Assembly: GCA_963556255.1 (NCBI GenBank)
Contig: OY744617.1
Location: 30,323,648 to 30,387,647 of the forward strand
DNA length: 64,000 nucleotides
Direction of reading: 5' to 3'
DNA from: Allolobophora icterica
Taxonomy: Eukaryota > Annelida > Clitellata > Crassiclitellata > Lumbricidae
Of this stretch, positions 22,902 through 28,299 are shown piece by piece (position 1 is the stretch's first letter; every line of letters starts with the position of its first letter). The notes beneath the pieces are model-generated. The model saw only the letters and a program-made list of their open reading frames with translations, was not told where the DNA came from and made no database searches. The position numbers were made by a program, and so were the translations under genes.

Positions 22902-23108
22902 TATTATTATTATTATTATTATTATTATCTATCATGTTTTATTAGAATATCCCAGTAATTACAGCTTGGTTTTGTTGTCATGTTGTTTAAGAATTTGCTC
23001 GAGCTGCAGTACGAGGGAATTGCCGTGATGAAGATGTTCGACCGGGCACAGGTCAACGTGAACCTGCTCATCTTTCTGCTGAATAAGAAATTCTTCGGAA
23101 AGAAATAA
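192..23108 (+). CDS. IQGAP: IQGAP gene, 29 C-terminal exons (5'-partial)
   Basis: IQGAP proteins are cytoplasmic scaffolds that join calmodulin, Cdc42/Rac, actin and adhesion signalling; their GAP-like domain binds GTPases without activating hydrolysis. Exons, as spliced: 192-352, 986-1079, 1620-1783, 2513-2603, 3151-3315, 3997-4139 (or 3958-4139), 4828-4998, 5493-5576, 6405-6476, 7214-7283, 7822-7908, 8386-8507, 9276-9574, 9944-10018, 10421-10570, 11433-11573, 12232-12316, 12914-13078, 13508-13575, 13857-13989, 14824-14926, 18127-18250, 18743-18836, 19126-19232, 19642-19756, 20304-20470, 21060-21164, 21827-21935, 22992-23108. They sum to 3,581 coding bases (about 1,192 residues plus stop) with matching phase at every junction. 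Domains in order are IQGAP repeats, WW, four IQ motifs, RasGAP-related domain and RasGAP C-terminal domain. Vertebrate IQGAP1 is about 1,650 residues, so the calponin-homology domain and first repeats lie left of the window. No frameshift or stop was seen, so the gene looks functional. Confidence 0.95.
594..960 (+). repeat. SINE family A, two partial copies
   Basis: The tRNA-like head has a B-box (GGTTCGAGCC). The body reads TAGGGACCTTGAGCAAGTCC, then CTCACAATTGCTCAGCGCCA, and the tail is TTGTATTGTATTGTA-like. The head and body occur twice (594-735 and 768-960); the second copy lacks the A-box end. This family is the commonest repeat in the IQGAP introns. Confidence 0.8.
986..1079 (+). CDS. 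IQGAP: IQGAP exon: repeat region
   Basis: The acceptor is TTTATAG. The peptide contains LTHSEIQRCIGETNQQVM, matching the conserved 'EIQ' helix between IQGAP repeats. The donor is at 1080 (GTACGA), phase 1. It lies directly downstream of two fragments of a SINE. Confidence 0.85.
1620..1783 (+). CDS. IQGAP: IQGAP exon: repeat region
   Basis: The acceptor TTTTTTCTCAG is strong. The peptide starts ITAIGQINEAIDRNN and ends AQIKSEKAE, another IQGAP repeat. Two leading bases complete the codon from the previous exon; the donor is GTAACA, phase 0. Confidence 0.9.
2513..2603 (+). CDS. IQGAP: IQGAP exon: repeat region
   Basis: The peptide includes VLWYEEIQSTIDLANAHAEE, matching the VLW-EIQ segment of IQGAP1. 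The acceptor is TTGTATAG and the donor GTAAGA, phase 1. Confidence 0.9.
2923..3090 (+). repeat. SINE family A, diverged copy
   Basis: It has the GATTGGTTAG-like head, a GTTCAAGCC B-box and a TAGGGACTTCGAGCAATT body. It lies in the intron before exon 3151-3315. Confidence 0.65.
3151..3315 (+). CDS. IQGAP: IQGAP exon: last coiled-coil repeat
   Basis: The peptide runs from VAAINIAVE through GVTPRCIGDYLRHLKAFKEE to KEQ. It matches the repeat just before the WW domain. The donor GTGGTG at 3316 is weak, but its phase 1 fits the next acceptor. Confidence 0.85.
3997..4139 (+). CDS. IQGAP: IQGAP exon: WW domain
   Basis: The peptide has GSGWMMHKL, then aromatic-rich FRFFFNVNS, then LTHSWQK. The two tryptophans and the aromatic block are the WW signature. 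Two in-frame acceptors 39 bases apart precede it (3956-3957 and 3995-3996), so the exon may begin at 3958 or 3997. The exon ends ATTCAG before GCATGA, so the intron is apparently GC-AG. Confidence 0.88.
4345..4560 (+). repeat. SINE family A copy
   Basis: The head is GCCGATTGGTGGAGTGGTCA, the B-box GGTTCAAACC, the body TAGGTACCTTAAGCAAGTCC, and the 3' part matches the family's CAAATACAATTGTA end. Confidence 0.75.
4828..4998 (+). CDS. IQGAP: IQGAP exon: IQ motif 1
   Basis: The peptide begins ACISEVTAAYDRHLLYQ, then FIVLLQARFRGALARRRF (IQ motif 1), and ends AIVKIQ, the start of IQ motif 2. IQ motifs bind calmodulin and myosin light chains. The acceptor is TTTTCTGCAG and both ends are phase 0. 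Confidence 0.92.
5493..5576 (+). CDS. IQGAP: IQGAP exon: IQ motif 2 core
   Basis: The peptide is SWWRMIRARNSY followed by TDRIEYFRSREDAAVE. It completes IQ motif 2 (KIQSWWRMIRAR). Both ends are phase 0. Confidence 0.9.
5600..5775 (-). repeat. SINE family A copy, inverted
   Basis: On the minus strand it reads GGCTGATTGGTTATAGCACT, a GGTTTGAGCC B-box and the family body (AGGACCTTGAGTAAGTCC). It is intronic and antisense to IQGAP. Confidence 0.75.
6405..6476 (+). CDS. IQGAP: IQGAP exon: IQ motif 3
   Basis: The peptide is IQSYVRMYLARTAFLEKLQ then FFRDR. This is a complete IQ motif core in its own 24-codon exon. The donor is GTAAGA, followed by a spacer and then an intronic minisatellite. Confidence 0.9.
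6655..7160 (+). repeat. Intronic minisatellite, ~35-bp unit
   Basis: About 12 imperfect units of TGATATGTTTTAAATGACCA followed by TACACTGCCATACAC lie between IQ-motif exons 3 and 4. Units differ by deletions of one half. One interruption (6775-6840) shares the TAAAATGTATGGAAAACTAA string also seen near 22295. Confidence 0.85.
7214..7283 (+). CDS. IQGAP: IQGAP exon: IQ motif 4
   Basis: The peptide is VEAVVKIQAFMRSAWARQDY then KAL, the fourth IQ motif. The total of four IQ motifs matches vertebrate IQGAPs. The acceptor is TTCTCTAG and the donor GTAAGT, phase 1. Confidence 0.9.
7822..7908 (+). CDS. IQGAP: IQGAP exon: linker to GAP-related domain
   Basis: The peptide HGGNPPISVVRKFVHLLDIG matches the NPPLTVIRKFVYLLD segment after the IQ motifs. 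The donor is GTATGT, phase 1, followed at once by a minisatellite. Confidence 0.92.
7909..8150 (+). repeat. Intronic minisatellite next to a donor
   Basis: Six or so units of ATGTGTGCCTGGATATCTGA plus ATAGATCTATTC start right at the donor (GTATGTGTGCC) of exon 7822-7908. The array therefore appears seeded by the splice-site region itself. Confidence 0.8.
8386..8507 (+). CDS. IQGAP: IQGAP exon: start of GAP-related domain
   Basis: The peptide LEKLRQQVVTEIRSNQQLEA continues to MDIKIGLLVKNRITLQ and is nearly invariant among IQGAPs. The donor CAG/GTGAGT heads an array of donor-like repeats. Confidence 0.95.
8505..8715 (+). repeat. Intronic minisatellite of donor-like units
   Basis: Units alternate ATGCTGCAGGTAAGTACACT and GTATCACAGGTAAGTTAGAA. 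Nearly every unit carries CAGGTAAGT or a one-base variant, the ideal 5' splice site. The array starts at the true donor at 8508. Confidence 0.85.
9010..9210 (+). repeat. SINE family A copy
   Basis: It shows GGGTTTGATCC (B-box), TAGAGACCTTGAGCAAGTC, CTGCTCAGCGCCGTCGACG and CAAATACAGTTGTATTC. It ends 65 bases before the largest IQGAP exon. Confidence 0.75.
9276..9574 (+). CDS. IQGAP: IQGAP exon: RasGAP-related core
   Basis: This is the largest exon. It holds GLKSLSKQSRERLEAY, FYLLQTNPVYLAKLIFEMPQ and LYNYASNQREEYLLLKLF. In true RasGAPs the last segment carries the catalytic arginine finger. Here, as in other IQGAPs, the finger is absent, which fits a GTPase-binding but non-activating domain. 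The acceptor is TTTACAG and the donor GTTCGT, phase 2. Confidence 0.96.
9944..10018 (+). CDS. IQGAP: IQGAP exon: RasGAP-related domain
   Basis: The peptide is SKVEKMTDIITGNPMVVKMI then VSFNR, matching the ITGNP-VVKMVVSFNRG block of IQGAP1. Phases are 2 in and 2 out. Confidence 0.93.
10421..10570 (+). CDS. IQGAP: IQGAP exon: RasGAP-related domain
   Basis: The peptide includes GRGQSSLRELLNPLVRSVIE and INTNAVEVYKQWINQMEAET, conserved in all IQGAPs. The acceptor is TTCATTTCAG; the donor is GTAGAC, phase 2. Confidence 0.93.
11141..11340 (+). repeat. SINE, family A-related
   Basis: The head is GGATGCAGTGGTGTGGCGG and the B-box GGTTGCAGGTTCGAATC, followed by a different body (CACCCACAATTGTCTGTGAG). 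It looks like a sister of the copies at 33640 and 40220. Confidence 0.6.
11433..11573 (+). CDS. IQGAP: IQGAP exon: RasGAP-related domain
   Basis: The peptide runs GLPYETSTEQALEHQEVRDR to AILASVEKI. The donor at 11574 (GTACGT) splits the Pro codon of the conserved PYG(M/L)RY; phase 2 fits the next exon exactly. Confidence 0.92.
11586..11890 (+). repeat. SINE family C, near full-length copy
   Basis: The tRNA-like head has an A-box region (GATAGTCTAGTGGTTAGCG) and a B-box (GGGGTTCAAATCCC). The body contains GGCTATAATGAGTACACTGA, TGCCGAGGCTAAGAAAAT and AAGTCGCTAACACTT. Other copies are at 16550, 19318, 20615, 34885 (minus), 41597 and 57190. Confidence 0.8.
12232..12316 (+). CDS. IQGAP: IQGAP exon: RasGAP-related domain
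   Basis: After splicing the peptide reads PYGMRYMAKVMRNALHEHFP then TVPEKETLK. The donor AAG/GTATTG, phase 0, is followed within a few bases by an AATGGT-rich repeat that keeps the frame open. Confidence 0.92.
12317..12630 (+). repeat. Trinucleotide-based repeat (AATGGT/AATGAT/AAAGGT)
   Basis: A 310-bp array of GGTAATGATAAAGGTAATGG-like units begins a few bases after the donor of exon 12232-12316. All units are multiples of three, so the exon frame stays open through to 12697. Confidence 0.85.
12914..13078 (+). CDS. IQGAP: IQGAP exon: RasGAP-related domain
   Basis: The peptide IIGNLIYYRYINSAIVAPDA continues through FDIIDVSATKGLTNDQRRNL to ASSNKG. In most RasGAP-fold proteins the loop reads N-P-A-I-V; here the proline is serine. 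The acceptor is TTCCTGTAG and the donor GTATGT, phase 0. Confidence 0.94.
13508..13575 (+). CDS. IQGAP: IQGAP exon: end of RasGAP-related domain
   Basis: The peptide is FGADSAHLVAMNKYIMEAHT then RF. It matches the segment before FRKYF in IQGAP1. Phase 0 in, 2 out. Confidence 0.88.
13857..13989 (+). CDS. IQGAP: IQGAP exon: RasGAP-related domain to linker
   Basis: The peptide is KYFQDICSVEEPEMKFNMDQ then YSDVSRVTKPVIYISVGEI, matching the FNMDKYTDL--VSKPVIYISIEEI block. The donor is GTGGGT, phase 0. Confidence 0.93.
14824..14926 (+). CDS. IQGAP: IQGAP exon: linker between GAP-related and C-terminal domains
   Basis: The peptide is LLLEHQHAVAPDPYDPLHEL then LDDLGDVRDVDLLIG. The family conserves H-LLLEHQ-AIAP at this point. 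The following intron (14927-18126, about 3.2 kb) is the longest in the gene visible here. Confidence 0.9.
15099..15580. mobile_element. MITE relic (GTTACTAGTTAC type) with duplicated flank
   Basis: The core 15220-15510 is dense in TAACTAGTTAC and AAGTTAC motifs and ends CTATCCAACACTG, the terminus of CAGTGTTGG-type hAT MITEs. The terminus plus about 80 bp of flank (GATGATTTTAAGTCGCTTGC, then CAACAGTTAATGATGG) appears before the core at 15099-15190 and again at 15488-15580. Confidence 0.6.
16020..16345 (+). pseudogene. LINE reverse-transcriptase C-terminal relic
   Basis: A frame at 16075-16287 contains FRTSTRAHRAFSCIGASLWN then GLPLHLRA. This matches the conserved C-terminal block (R-HRAFS-A-LWN-LP) of CR1/L2-like LINE ORF2 proteins. 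Upstream sequence is decayed; downstream there is a short AT-rich end. It lies inside the largest IQGAP intron. Confidence 0.6.
16550..16840 (+). repeat. SINE family C copy
   Basis: The head is CTCGATAGTTTTGTGGTTAG and the B-box GGGGTTCAAATC. The body shares GCTATACTGAGTACACTGAC and ATATGCCGAGGCTAAGAAAA with the 11586 copy. Confidence 0.8.
17585..17800 (+). repeat. SINE family A copy
   Basis: It contains GATGGCCACATGGTTAGAGC (A-box region), GGTTCAAGCC, GACTTCAAGCAAGTCC and CAGATACAGTTGTACTGTAT. It is intronic in IQGAP. Confidence 0.8.
18127..18250 (+). CDS. IQGAP: IQGAP exon: start of RasGAP C-terminal domain
   Basis: The peptide contains AQLAKTEISLTLSNKFEVPE, matching QLSKTEISLVLTSKY in IQGAP1. 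The acceptor is TTTCTTCTTCAG; the donor is GTAATG, phase 2. Confidence 0.92.
18390..18510 (-). repeat. Dispersed repeat family D
   Basis: It contains TTCTATTGCGCCGGTGTCTA and CACCAAAACCAAGCTGTTAT. The same string recurs inverted at 22800-22930 and 41385-41515, and as a fragment at 25395-25480. It is probably a retroelement 3' end. Confidence 0.55.
18743..18836 (+). CDS. IQGAP: IQGAP exon: RasGAP C-terminal domain
   Basis: The peptide is RTKRMLVDVIRCQRTGGDSL then LHILRVPATEDE, matching KTKKLIIDVIRNQPG. The acceptor is TCTCTCTGTAG. Confidence 0.92.
19126..19232 (+). CDS. IQGAP: IQGAP exon: RasGAP C-terminal domain
   Basis: The peptide is ENVHQALIKMRERVDQKALV then KQAKLVRHTSILGDTR. It is the least conserved part of this domain, but both splice phases fit. 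Confidence 0.85.
19318..19481 (+). repeat. SINE family C, 3' fragment
   Basis: Only the body remains: TATTGAGTACACTGTCGGTG through TTGCCGAGGCCTAGAAAATG to CTTAAGGGGCTGCTCTTCTT. A short GTT/ATT-rich tract precedes it. Confidence 0.7.
19642..19756 (+). CDS. IQGAP: IQGAP exon: RasGAP C-terminal domain
   Basis: The peptide is LPLETMKKKICMHINQLEEM then GVVSRKDGYQFLVNSIVQ, matching LPLEQKKRKIQRNL-TLEQ. The acceptor GCAAAG has a poor pyrimidine tract but is fixed by phase. Confidence 0.9.
19783..20185 (-). repeat. SINE family A, inverted, interrupted
   Basis: The body and B-box (AGGCTCGAACCT) lie at 19783-19910. The head (GCGATAGCTATAACCAGTCG) reappears at 20150-20185. About 240 bp of other sequence separates them, so the SINE looks split by an insertion. 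Confidence 0.55.
20304..20470 (+). CDS. IQGAP: IQGAP exon: RasGAP C-terminal domain
   Basis: The peptide is DIRNQRLYRQRRKQEMVRLK, then AKRSFFEEQVNYYNQYVKTC and LDNQAAKSK. This is the most conserved stretch of the domain (DIRNQR, FYEEQINYY-TYIKTCLDN). Confidence 0.95.
20615..20888 (+). repeat. SINE family C copy
   Basis: The head is GCATGATAGTTTAGTGGCTA. The body carries GCTATAATGAGTACACTGAC and ATGCCGAGGCTAAGAGAATG. The B-box region (GGTGATAAGATCCC) is degraded. Confidence 0.75.
21060..21164 (+). CDS. IQGAP: IQGAP exon: C-terminal tail
   Basis: The peptide KPGKKSAPKHSVKYSAARLY continues EKGVILDIEGLAHN, matching PVKYTAAKLHEKGVLLDIDDL. The donor is GTTAGT, phase 2. Confidence 0.93.
21238..21455 (-). 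repeat. SINE family A copy, inverted
   Basis: It starts with the TACAATACAACAGC tail complement, then the body (AAGGACTTGCTCAAGGTCCC), a degraded B-box (AAAGGTTTGAACCC) and the head complement. A second 3' fragment in plus orientation is at 21728-21785. Confidence 0.75.
21827..21935 (+). CDS. IQGAP: IQGAP exon: C-terminal tail
   Basis: The peptide FKNVLFEISSTETPGLFDVN continues AKFMGVSMEKVELLFQ, matching FKNVTFDI-GIFDVRSKFLGVEMEKV. A SINE 3' fragment lies directly upstream (21725-21785). Confidence 0.94.
22320..22680 (+). repeat. GA-rich minisatellite in last IQGAP intron
   Basis: Imperfect units of GAGGATGAAGATGA, with GACAGGGAG variants, make a 360-bp purine-only tract on one strand. Open frames through it (Asp/Glu-rich or Met/Lys-rich) are by-products of composition and have no splice or homology support. 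Confidence 0.8.
22800..22930 (+). repeat. Family D repeat ending in (TAA)n(TTA)n
   Basis: It has TTGATGCCTTGTGCATTGGA and CACCGGCGCTATAAAGGT, as at 41385. The following TAA tract flips to TTA at about 22901, so 22863-22929 is a near-perfect inverted repeat. Confidence 0.7.
22992..23108 (+). CDS. IQGAP: IQGAP terminal exon with stop
   Basis: The peptide NLLELQYEGIAVMKMFDRAQ continues VNVNLLIFLLNKKFFGKK and ends at TAA (23106-23108), exactly as IQGAPs end (LLNKKFYGK). The acceptor GTTTAAG is weak but unique in phase. Confidence 0.95.
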   Translation, partial: NLLELQYEGIAVMKMFDRAQVNVNLLIFLLNKKFFGKK

Positions 23109-25281
23109 CTTGCGGTGCAAATATAAAATGCAATTCACAGACTGCGTAAAGTCGTGCTGTGTTATTCACGAAGCGATCTTGTCTGTTTAGCATTTGTGTA
23201 AACTCTACTCATTCCTCCGAGTTCTGTTCGTCGAGAAGTTGTTGATTCTGTTGAATGTGTCTCTTTTTCTAATTTTCTGCATCAGTTGTGTTTGGTTTCT
23301 TCTAATTTTTCGTACTTGCGATCACCTTTTTGTGTTCCGTGACCCAGCAGAGGTGTTCATTCTTCAACGGTTAGCCTATCTACTTTGCTTTGTGTTGACT
23401 ATTCTTCTGCATATGTTAGTCATTATTTTCGATATTTCAGAAAGTTTACTTGTTATGGTATTATATTTGGTTCTGGATTTCATGTGCTAGTGAGTGAAGT
23501 TGATTCCAAGTGAGGAAATTGTAGATGGAATAGCAGAAAATTGGGACATTTGTTAGAGGAAAATGCTGGCTGCAAGAGAAATTGAATTGCAGGTAGACAT
23601 GCCTTAATTTCATGGATTTTATTGTTTAATCAAAGCTGATACGATCAAAGAAGATTTTAAAATATATCAAGTACAGGAAGTTATCTGGAATTAGTAACTT
23701 GGCTAGGCCTATTTTTTCCAGTTCTGTTTATTTTGGTCAACAGGAGGAAATTTCCAGTTTGGTATAAAAAATTAATGTAACGAAATTGACATTTGTCAGA
23801 CTGACTGTCAGACTGCTGTGTCACAACCCAGTTGGAATTCTGCAAATGTGCCTCTGAATGTACTGGTTTCAAAGATCTGCGAACAATTGGAGCATTGTAA
23901 TTTTTTATTTAGATCATTGTGTCATTTTTCCCTTTGTAGGTATAGTGTACAGTCACTAATAAGAGACATGTGTGATTCAGAGATCTTTCCATATTCTATC
24001 AGTATGTGTATAAAGGGAGCAGTTGGGAGTCTGGCTGACCAATGTGTTGTCATGCTTGAGTTCAGATATTCCTTGGTCTAGTTGCTTTGTCCAGCCATAA
24101 CCTTACCAAGTTCAAATTGATACTTCCTTGCAGAGTGGGGCATGTTAGCCAATTGGTTAGAGTGCTCGTAACGTGGAGAGTACAGGTTCGAGTCTCCTGA
24201 GACGGTTAATATATGCAGACCATGAGCAAGTCCTTAATGCACAATTGCTGAGCACCATCGATGCTCGGTCGTATGGTTGTGTGTGAACTTCTGAATTTGG
24301 GAAAAAGGGCAGTATCAGATGCAGTTGTATATTGTTGTGTTGTATTGTATTTTTGAGCCGCAGTTTATGATTTGAAGGACTGAGCACTTGATTGGTAGAG
24401 AATTGATTCTGTGCAAGATCTCGTTTGCTGTGTAATCATGTGTTCTTTATTATCAGTTACAAAGTTTTGCAGGAGTTCGCTTGTCTTATGCTTCTGTTCT
24501 GCCTGTCGAGAATAGCAGCTACATAATTTCACGGTATTCACAACTTCCGAGTTATCATGTTGCTGCTGCTACTAACAGTTAAGAGATAAATGTCTGCTGT
24601 AATGGTTTACTCTGCTACAATGTAACTTCAACTCTTAATTAATTTAGTGGTTGTTCACTAGTTAAGGTTCTATTCTGTTAAAGTACATACAGCAGGTTTA
24701 ACATTCTCTTGCTTACAATTATTTCCAGCTATTATGAATATTTATTTATGTAAATCCGTTGGCATTTACTGTTTTACCCTAAACATTCTCTTTTCTTCTG
24801 CAGAATTTCCTTTTAGGTTCCAGTAGTAGATAATATTATTTATTGTATTATTAATATTATTCCAGAGTGCCATTCTTATAATAAGTTTTATATTAGAGGT
24901 CGGCACTATGGAAGTTATGGAATTAGATAAAGCATTGTTTAATGCTTCCCTCATTTGGCAAATGTTTAAATAGTTGTTTGATGCTCGTGATTTCTCGGCT
25001 GAACTACTTTTGATCATGTGCGTAACCGTTGAAATCCTATTACGTGTGTGTTACTCTGTTTTATTATTACTGTTAAGTTATGATTATTATTATTAGTAGT
25101 AGTATAATAGTATTAATAGTATTAGTATTATTATAGATGGTTATTAAAATACAGATAATGTCAAAAAATGTTAGATCTCTGCGACTCTGAATCAGTATGG
25201 CTTAAAGTTAATGCTAGCACAGTTAGCATGATTTTGAACTGAATGCTACCAGATTAACTGATTATGTGTTGGTTCAATAAA
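23109..25281 (+). other. IQGAP 3' UTR / downstream flank
   Basis: No further reading frame here resembles a protein. No canonical AATAAA follows closely after the stop. The first clear one is at 25276-25281, in GGTTCAATAAATGTG, so the 3' UTR may be up to about 2.2 kb and contain a SINE (24130-24345). The mRNA end is inferred, not seen. Confidence 0.4.
24130..24345 (+). repeat. SINE family A copy in IQGAP 3' flank
   Basis: It contains TTAGCCAATTGGTTAGAGTG, GGTTCGAGTC, CATGAGCAAGTCCTTAATGC and CAGATGCAGTTGTATATTG. Confidence 0.8.
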
Positions 25282-25394
25282 TGTGTTCACGCTTTCACTG
25301 TGATCCACTTGTCTCACTTTCAAAGCGCACCACTTCAAAGAGGGGTAATAGAAAACAGTAATTGTAATATTATTACTGGTACTAATTTCTGTCG

Positions 25395-25770
25395 TTGTGT
25401 TGTATAAGGCACATTGCAACAGCGCAACAAAACCAAGCCATAATCAGGTCAATATCATCCAGAAGATCGGTTCAATAAGTGGTCACCCAATTGCGGTTAA
25501 GGGGGTGGGGTATGTCAACCCTGGAGGTCTGCATCTAACACTAACACCAGGCAAATGGATAGGTTGTATCTAGGGTCCCCTAGCTGGGCGAGGCAGTTTC
25601 AAAGTACAATTATCCAACCCTGTATTACTGTTGGCCCTGAAAGGTCATATTAGGGTAGCCCAATCTATGCCTTCGTACTGCGCGGGAGTGCGGATTTGCG
25701 TAAAGGGTGTCTGGGTAGGGTAATGCCAAATGCGAAAAACGGATGGAGGGTGCAAAGTATGTAATTAGCC
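25395..25770. repeat. Family D fragment plus possible retroelement 5' relic
   Basis: 25395-25480 matches the family D repeat (CAACAAAACCAAGCCATAAT). The next 290 bp (GGTCTGCATCTAACACTAAC, GCGCGGGAGTGCGGATTTGC) is GC-richer than its surroundings and non-coding. It looks like a retroelement leader, but I cannot assign it. Confidence 0.3.
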
Positions 25771-25771
25771 T

Positions 25772-25783
25772 CATATATATATG

Positions 25784-25833
<50 letters not shown>

Positions 25834-25836
25834 TGC
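25772..25836. repeat. (AT)n microsatellite with ATGT variants
   Basis: About 65 bp of alternating TATATATGTATATATA. Confidence 0.95.
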
Positions 25837-25955
25837 AAAGATAATACAGTATATTTTTTTATAGAAAGTAGGGTATATAAGTGTACTGTTACTACAAATG
25901 TTAGCTTTTACGTAAAAGCTTGGATATATTGTAGCTGGATGACCTCACATAAGAG

Positions 25956-26002
25956 GTTACTATGACAACAGATGACCCGACCTAGGAGGTTACCATGGCA
26001 AC
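25956..26002. promoter_or_regulatory. Two X-box-like (RFX) palindromes
   Basis: GTTACCATGGCAAC at 25989-26002 fits the RFX X-box consensus GTTNCCATGGNAAC. A weaker repeat, GTTACTATGACAAC, is at 25956-25969 and the shared flank (GAGGTTAC-ATG-CAACAG-TGAC) shows the two arose by duplication. RFX sites often mark ciliary gene promoters, but no such gene is identified beside it. Confidence 0.35.
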
Positions 26003-26618
26003 AGGTGACAACTTCTTGTCTGAACGATTTTCATTATGCAGATCCGAATAAAATTTTACGTCATCGAATCGTGTTTTTGCATTGTTCTGTTCGGTTTTCA
26101 AAGTGGAATTCGGAATGAATCTGTCACCGGTTTCCAGTTACGCTCGGGAACAATAGCCTACTAACTGGATTAATTGACATTCCCGCATGGCCGTATGTAA
26201 ATAAATTTCTGGAAGTCTGAGAGCCACACATGCATATTTTAGACTGTTCTGTCATTGTTGAAGGGGCGGGTGGATTGAAGGAAAATTGCATTGGTTGCGG
26301 ACAGAAGTAAAACGCCTTGTGAATATAAATATAACGAGGTACTACTGTTCAGGGAATGGCCACATAACGGCGTCATTTCAGTAAAGAACACTTCAGGGTT
26401 TGGTAAATGCACATCAGTAAAGATCTTAGTAACATTATGCTATTTATGGTAGTTTCGTATGGCATGGATTTTTGGTAGCAATTTATAGGCATAGGCCTAG
26501 GCCTACTGAAGCAATGAAAATCACACTTTAAGTATCGGTTGTTTTATTTACAAGTTAAACGTCAAGAAGTTTAAATAGCGCCTTCATATGTAATGTAATG
26601 GCGCTGCAGAATAGTTAT
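26003..26618. other. Intergenic, nothing recognised
   Basis: There is no frame with recognisable homology and no clear repeat. Composition is like the surrounding AT-rich intergenic DNA. Confidence 0.5.
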
Positions 26619-26880
26619 CAGTGGCGGCGATCTTGTTTGAGAGGTGGGGGGGGGACATTTGGGAACTGATCTGGTCAAAAAAGAGTTTTGAACTGATCTG
26701 GTCAAAAAAGACGTCTAAAAAATTTCAGCGCGAAAAATTTTACAACCTGAGTACGAAAAAATTTTATGACCTTTTTTGGTGTTTCTTCAAAATTTGGGGT
26801 CCGATGTATGGCGTGTCCCCCCACTCTTAAAGGTGGGGGTCTTGTCCCCCTCGACCCCCCCGGTATCGCCGCCCATGAAT
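26619..26880. mobile_element. MITE with G/C-rich inverted ends
   Basis: The left end CAGTGGCGGCGATC plus a G-run, and the right end a C-run plus GGTATCGCCGCCCATG, are imperfect inverted repeats. TAGTTAT flanks both sides (26612-26618 and 26881-26887), a plausible target duplication. The 69-codon frame inside is composition noise. Confidence 0.55.
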
Positions 26881-27131
26881 TAGTTATTATTCGTTCTTAA
26901 TGGCGGCCATTTGCATCTGGTGAAATAAAATAACGAATTTGTTGTATTTGATTTGAAGTGCATTGCAGATATTCACTTCGAGTTCCGTAAAGTTGAAACC
27001 TGACGTTTAAGGTTGAAGTTTTCAAAACACCGTCTGCTGTTGAAGCAAAATGCTAATCGCTTGGTGGCGCTGCAGTCGACGAAATTGTGGGCTCAATCAG
27101 CGAATTCGTAGGCCTATTAGAACCGTTCTAA

Positions 27132-28288
27132 CAGTGGTTCCCAAACCGTGGCCCGCGGGCCAAAAGTGGCCCGCCAATCCTTTGAATGTGGCCCGCGACA
27201 GTCACTCACAAATTTTGAAAAAAAATTAAATTACCTTGTTTTCTTGATTTTCGATTTAAGTTAAGTTCTTTTTTTCTATTATTTTGTTTTAATCTTAGTT
27301 CACTTTTCGTCAAGCTCTATTTACGTATTTACACTTCCGTTGAAAAAGACGTGTGTTTTCATTCTTGATTATTGACGGACGATAAGATCAACTTGCTTGA
27401 TGAAAATTTGCAACTTGAAATTATTGATTTGAAATGTAACTCAGTTCTGAAAAGCAAATTTGCTGAGCTTCCTGTTCTGCCATCTGCCGACGATATGATA
27501 GCATTCTGGCGTATACTGCCAGCAAATGAATTCGAACATTTGCGGTCGTTTGCTCAACGTTACATTATGCCGTTTTGGGAGCACGTACAGATGTGAACAA
27601 TCATTTTCAGCGATGAAACTTATAAACAACAAAAATCGAGCGCGCCTCACTGACTCAAATTTGAATGTATTGATGATACTTGCCACTACGAACCTACAAC
27701 CAGACATTGATAAACTAGCTTCTAATCTGCAGTCACATAAATCTCATTAAAACTGATTCATCTTCAATAAATACTTTTGAAAAATTAAAATAATAAATAT
27801 TCAGAATTAAAATGAATGCATTGCTGGAACTTCTGCATTTAAAATTTAATTAACACAAATTTGAGATTTGATTTCAATTTTACCGATATTAACAATTTTG
27901 CATTTTGAAATTTAACAATGTTCAAACGATATCTTCAATTATTGCCTTAACATTGATCTGATATGAAAGTATCTGAGTTACCCTTGCACCAAGCAGTATG
28001 CATCTTATACTTCCGCTGAAAAACGTGTGTTTTATCTTGCATTGTTGTAAATAAATTGGCACTGACAATATGCCAAAAACATGTTCCATTCGATGTCAGA
28101 TGTTACCAAATATGCTGCGCATGGGGAAACTTACGACGCTTCCCAGAGACCACTATTTGCTGGCGCTCCAGCGCACGCATTCGTCCACAATGAAAGCAAC
28201 TGAGGACGGCTCCTCAGATCTCTGTGGCCCGCCATGATATTTTAAAAGTAAGACTTTGCCCTCCATCAAAAGAGCTTGGGAACCACTG
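27132..28288 (+). mobile_element. Decayed hAT DNA transposon
   Basis: The ends are CAGTGGTTCCCAAACC and its inverse GCTTGGGAACCACTG, with subterminal GGCCCGCGGGCC / GTGGCCCGCCA. This is the known 'CAGTGGTTCCCAAA' end type of ZBED/GTF2IRD2-related hAT elements. Only the 3' part of a transposase remains, so it cannot move by itself. No clean 8-bp target duplication was seen. Confidence 0.75.
27372..27750 (+). pseudogene. hAT transposase C-terminal remnant, frameshifted
   Basis: One frame (27372-27596) ends FAQRYIMPFWEHVQM. A second, from about 27570, reads FGSTYRCEQSFSAMKLINNK then RARLTDSNLNVLMILATTN. The F-G-S-T-Y-CEQ-FS-MK and SRLTD-hL patterns are the hAT dimerisation (hATC) domain of GTF2IRD2/EPM2AIP1-like transposases. 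The frame shifts near 27570-27590, and the DDE catalytic core and BED finger are missing. Confidence 0.75.
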
Positions 28289-28299
28289 TATTAGAGGCC

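Noticed and set aside
23194..23490. Hydrophobic 98-codon frame after the IQGAP stop
   Set aside because: Its composition is that of T-rich 3' flank, and there is no homology or initiation context.
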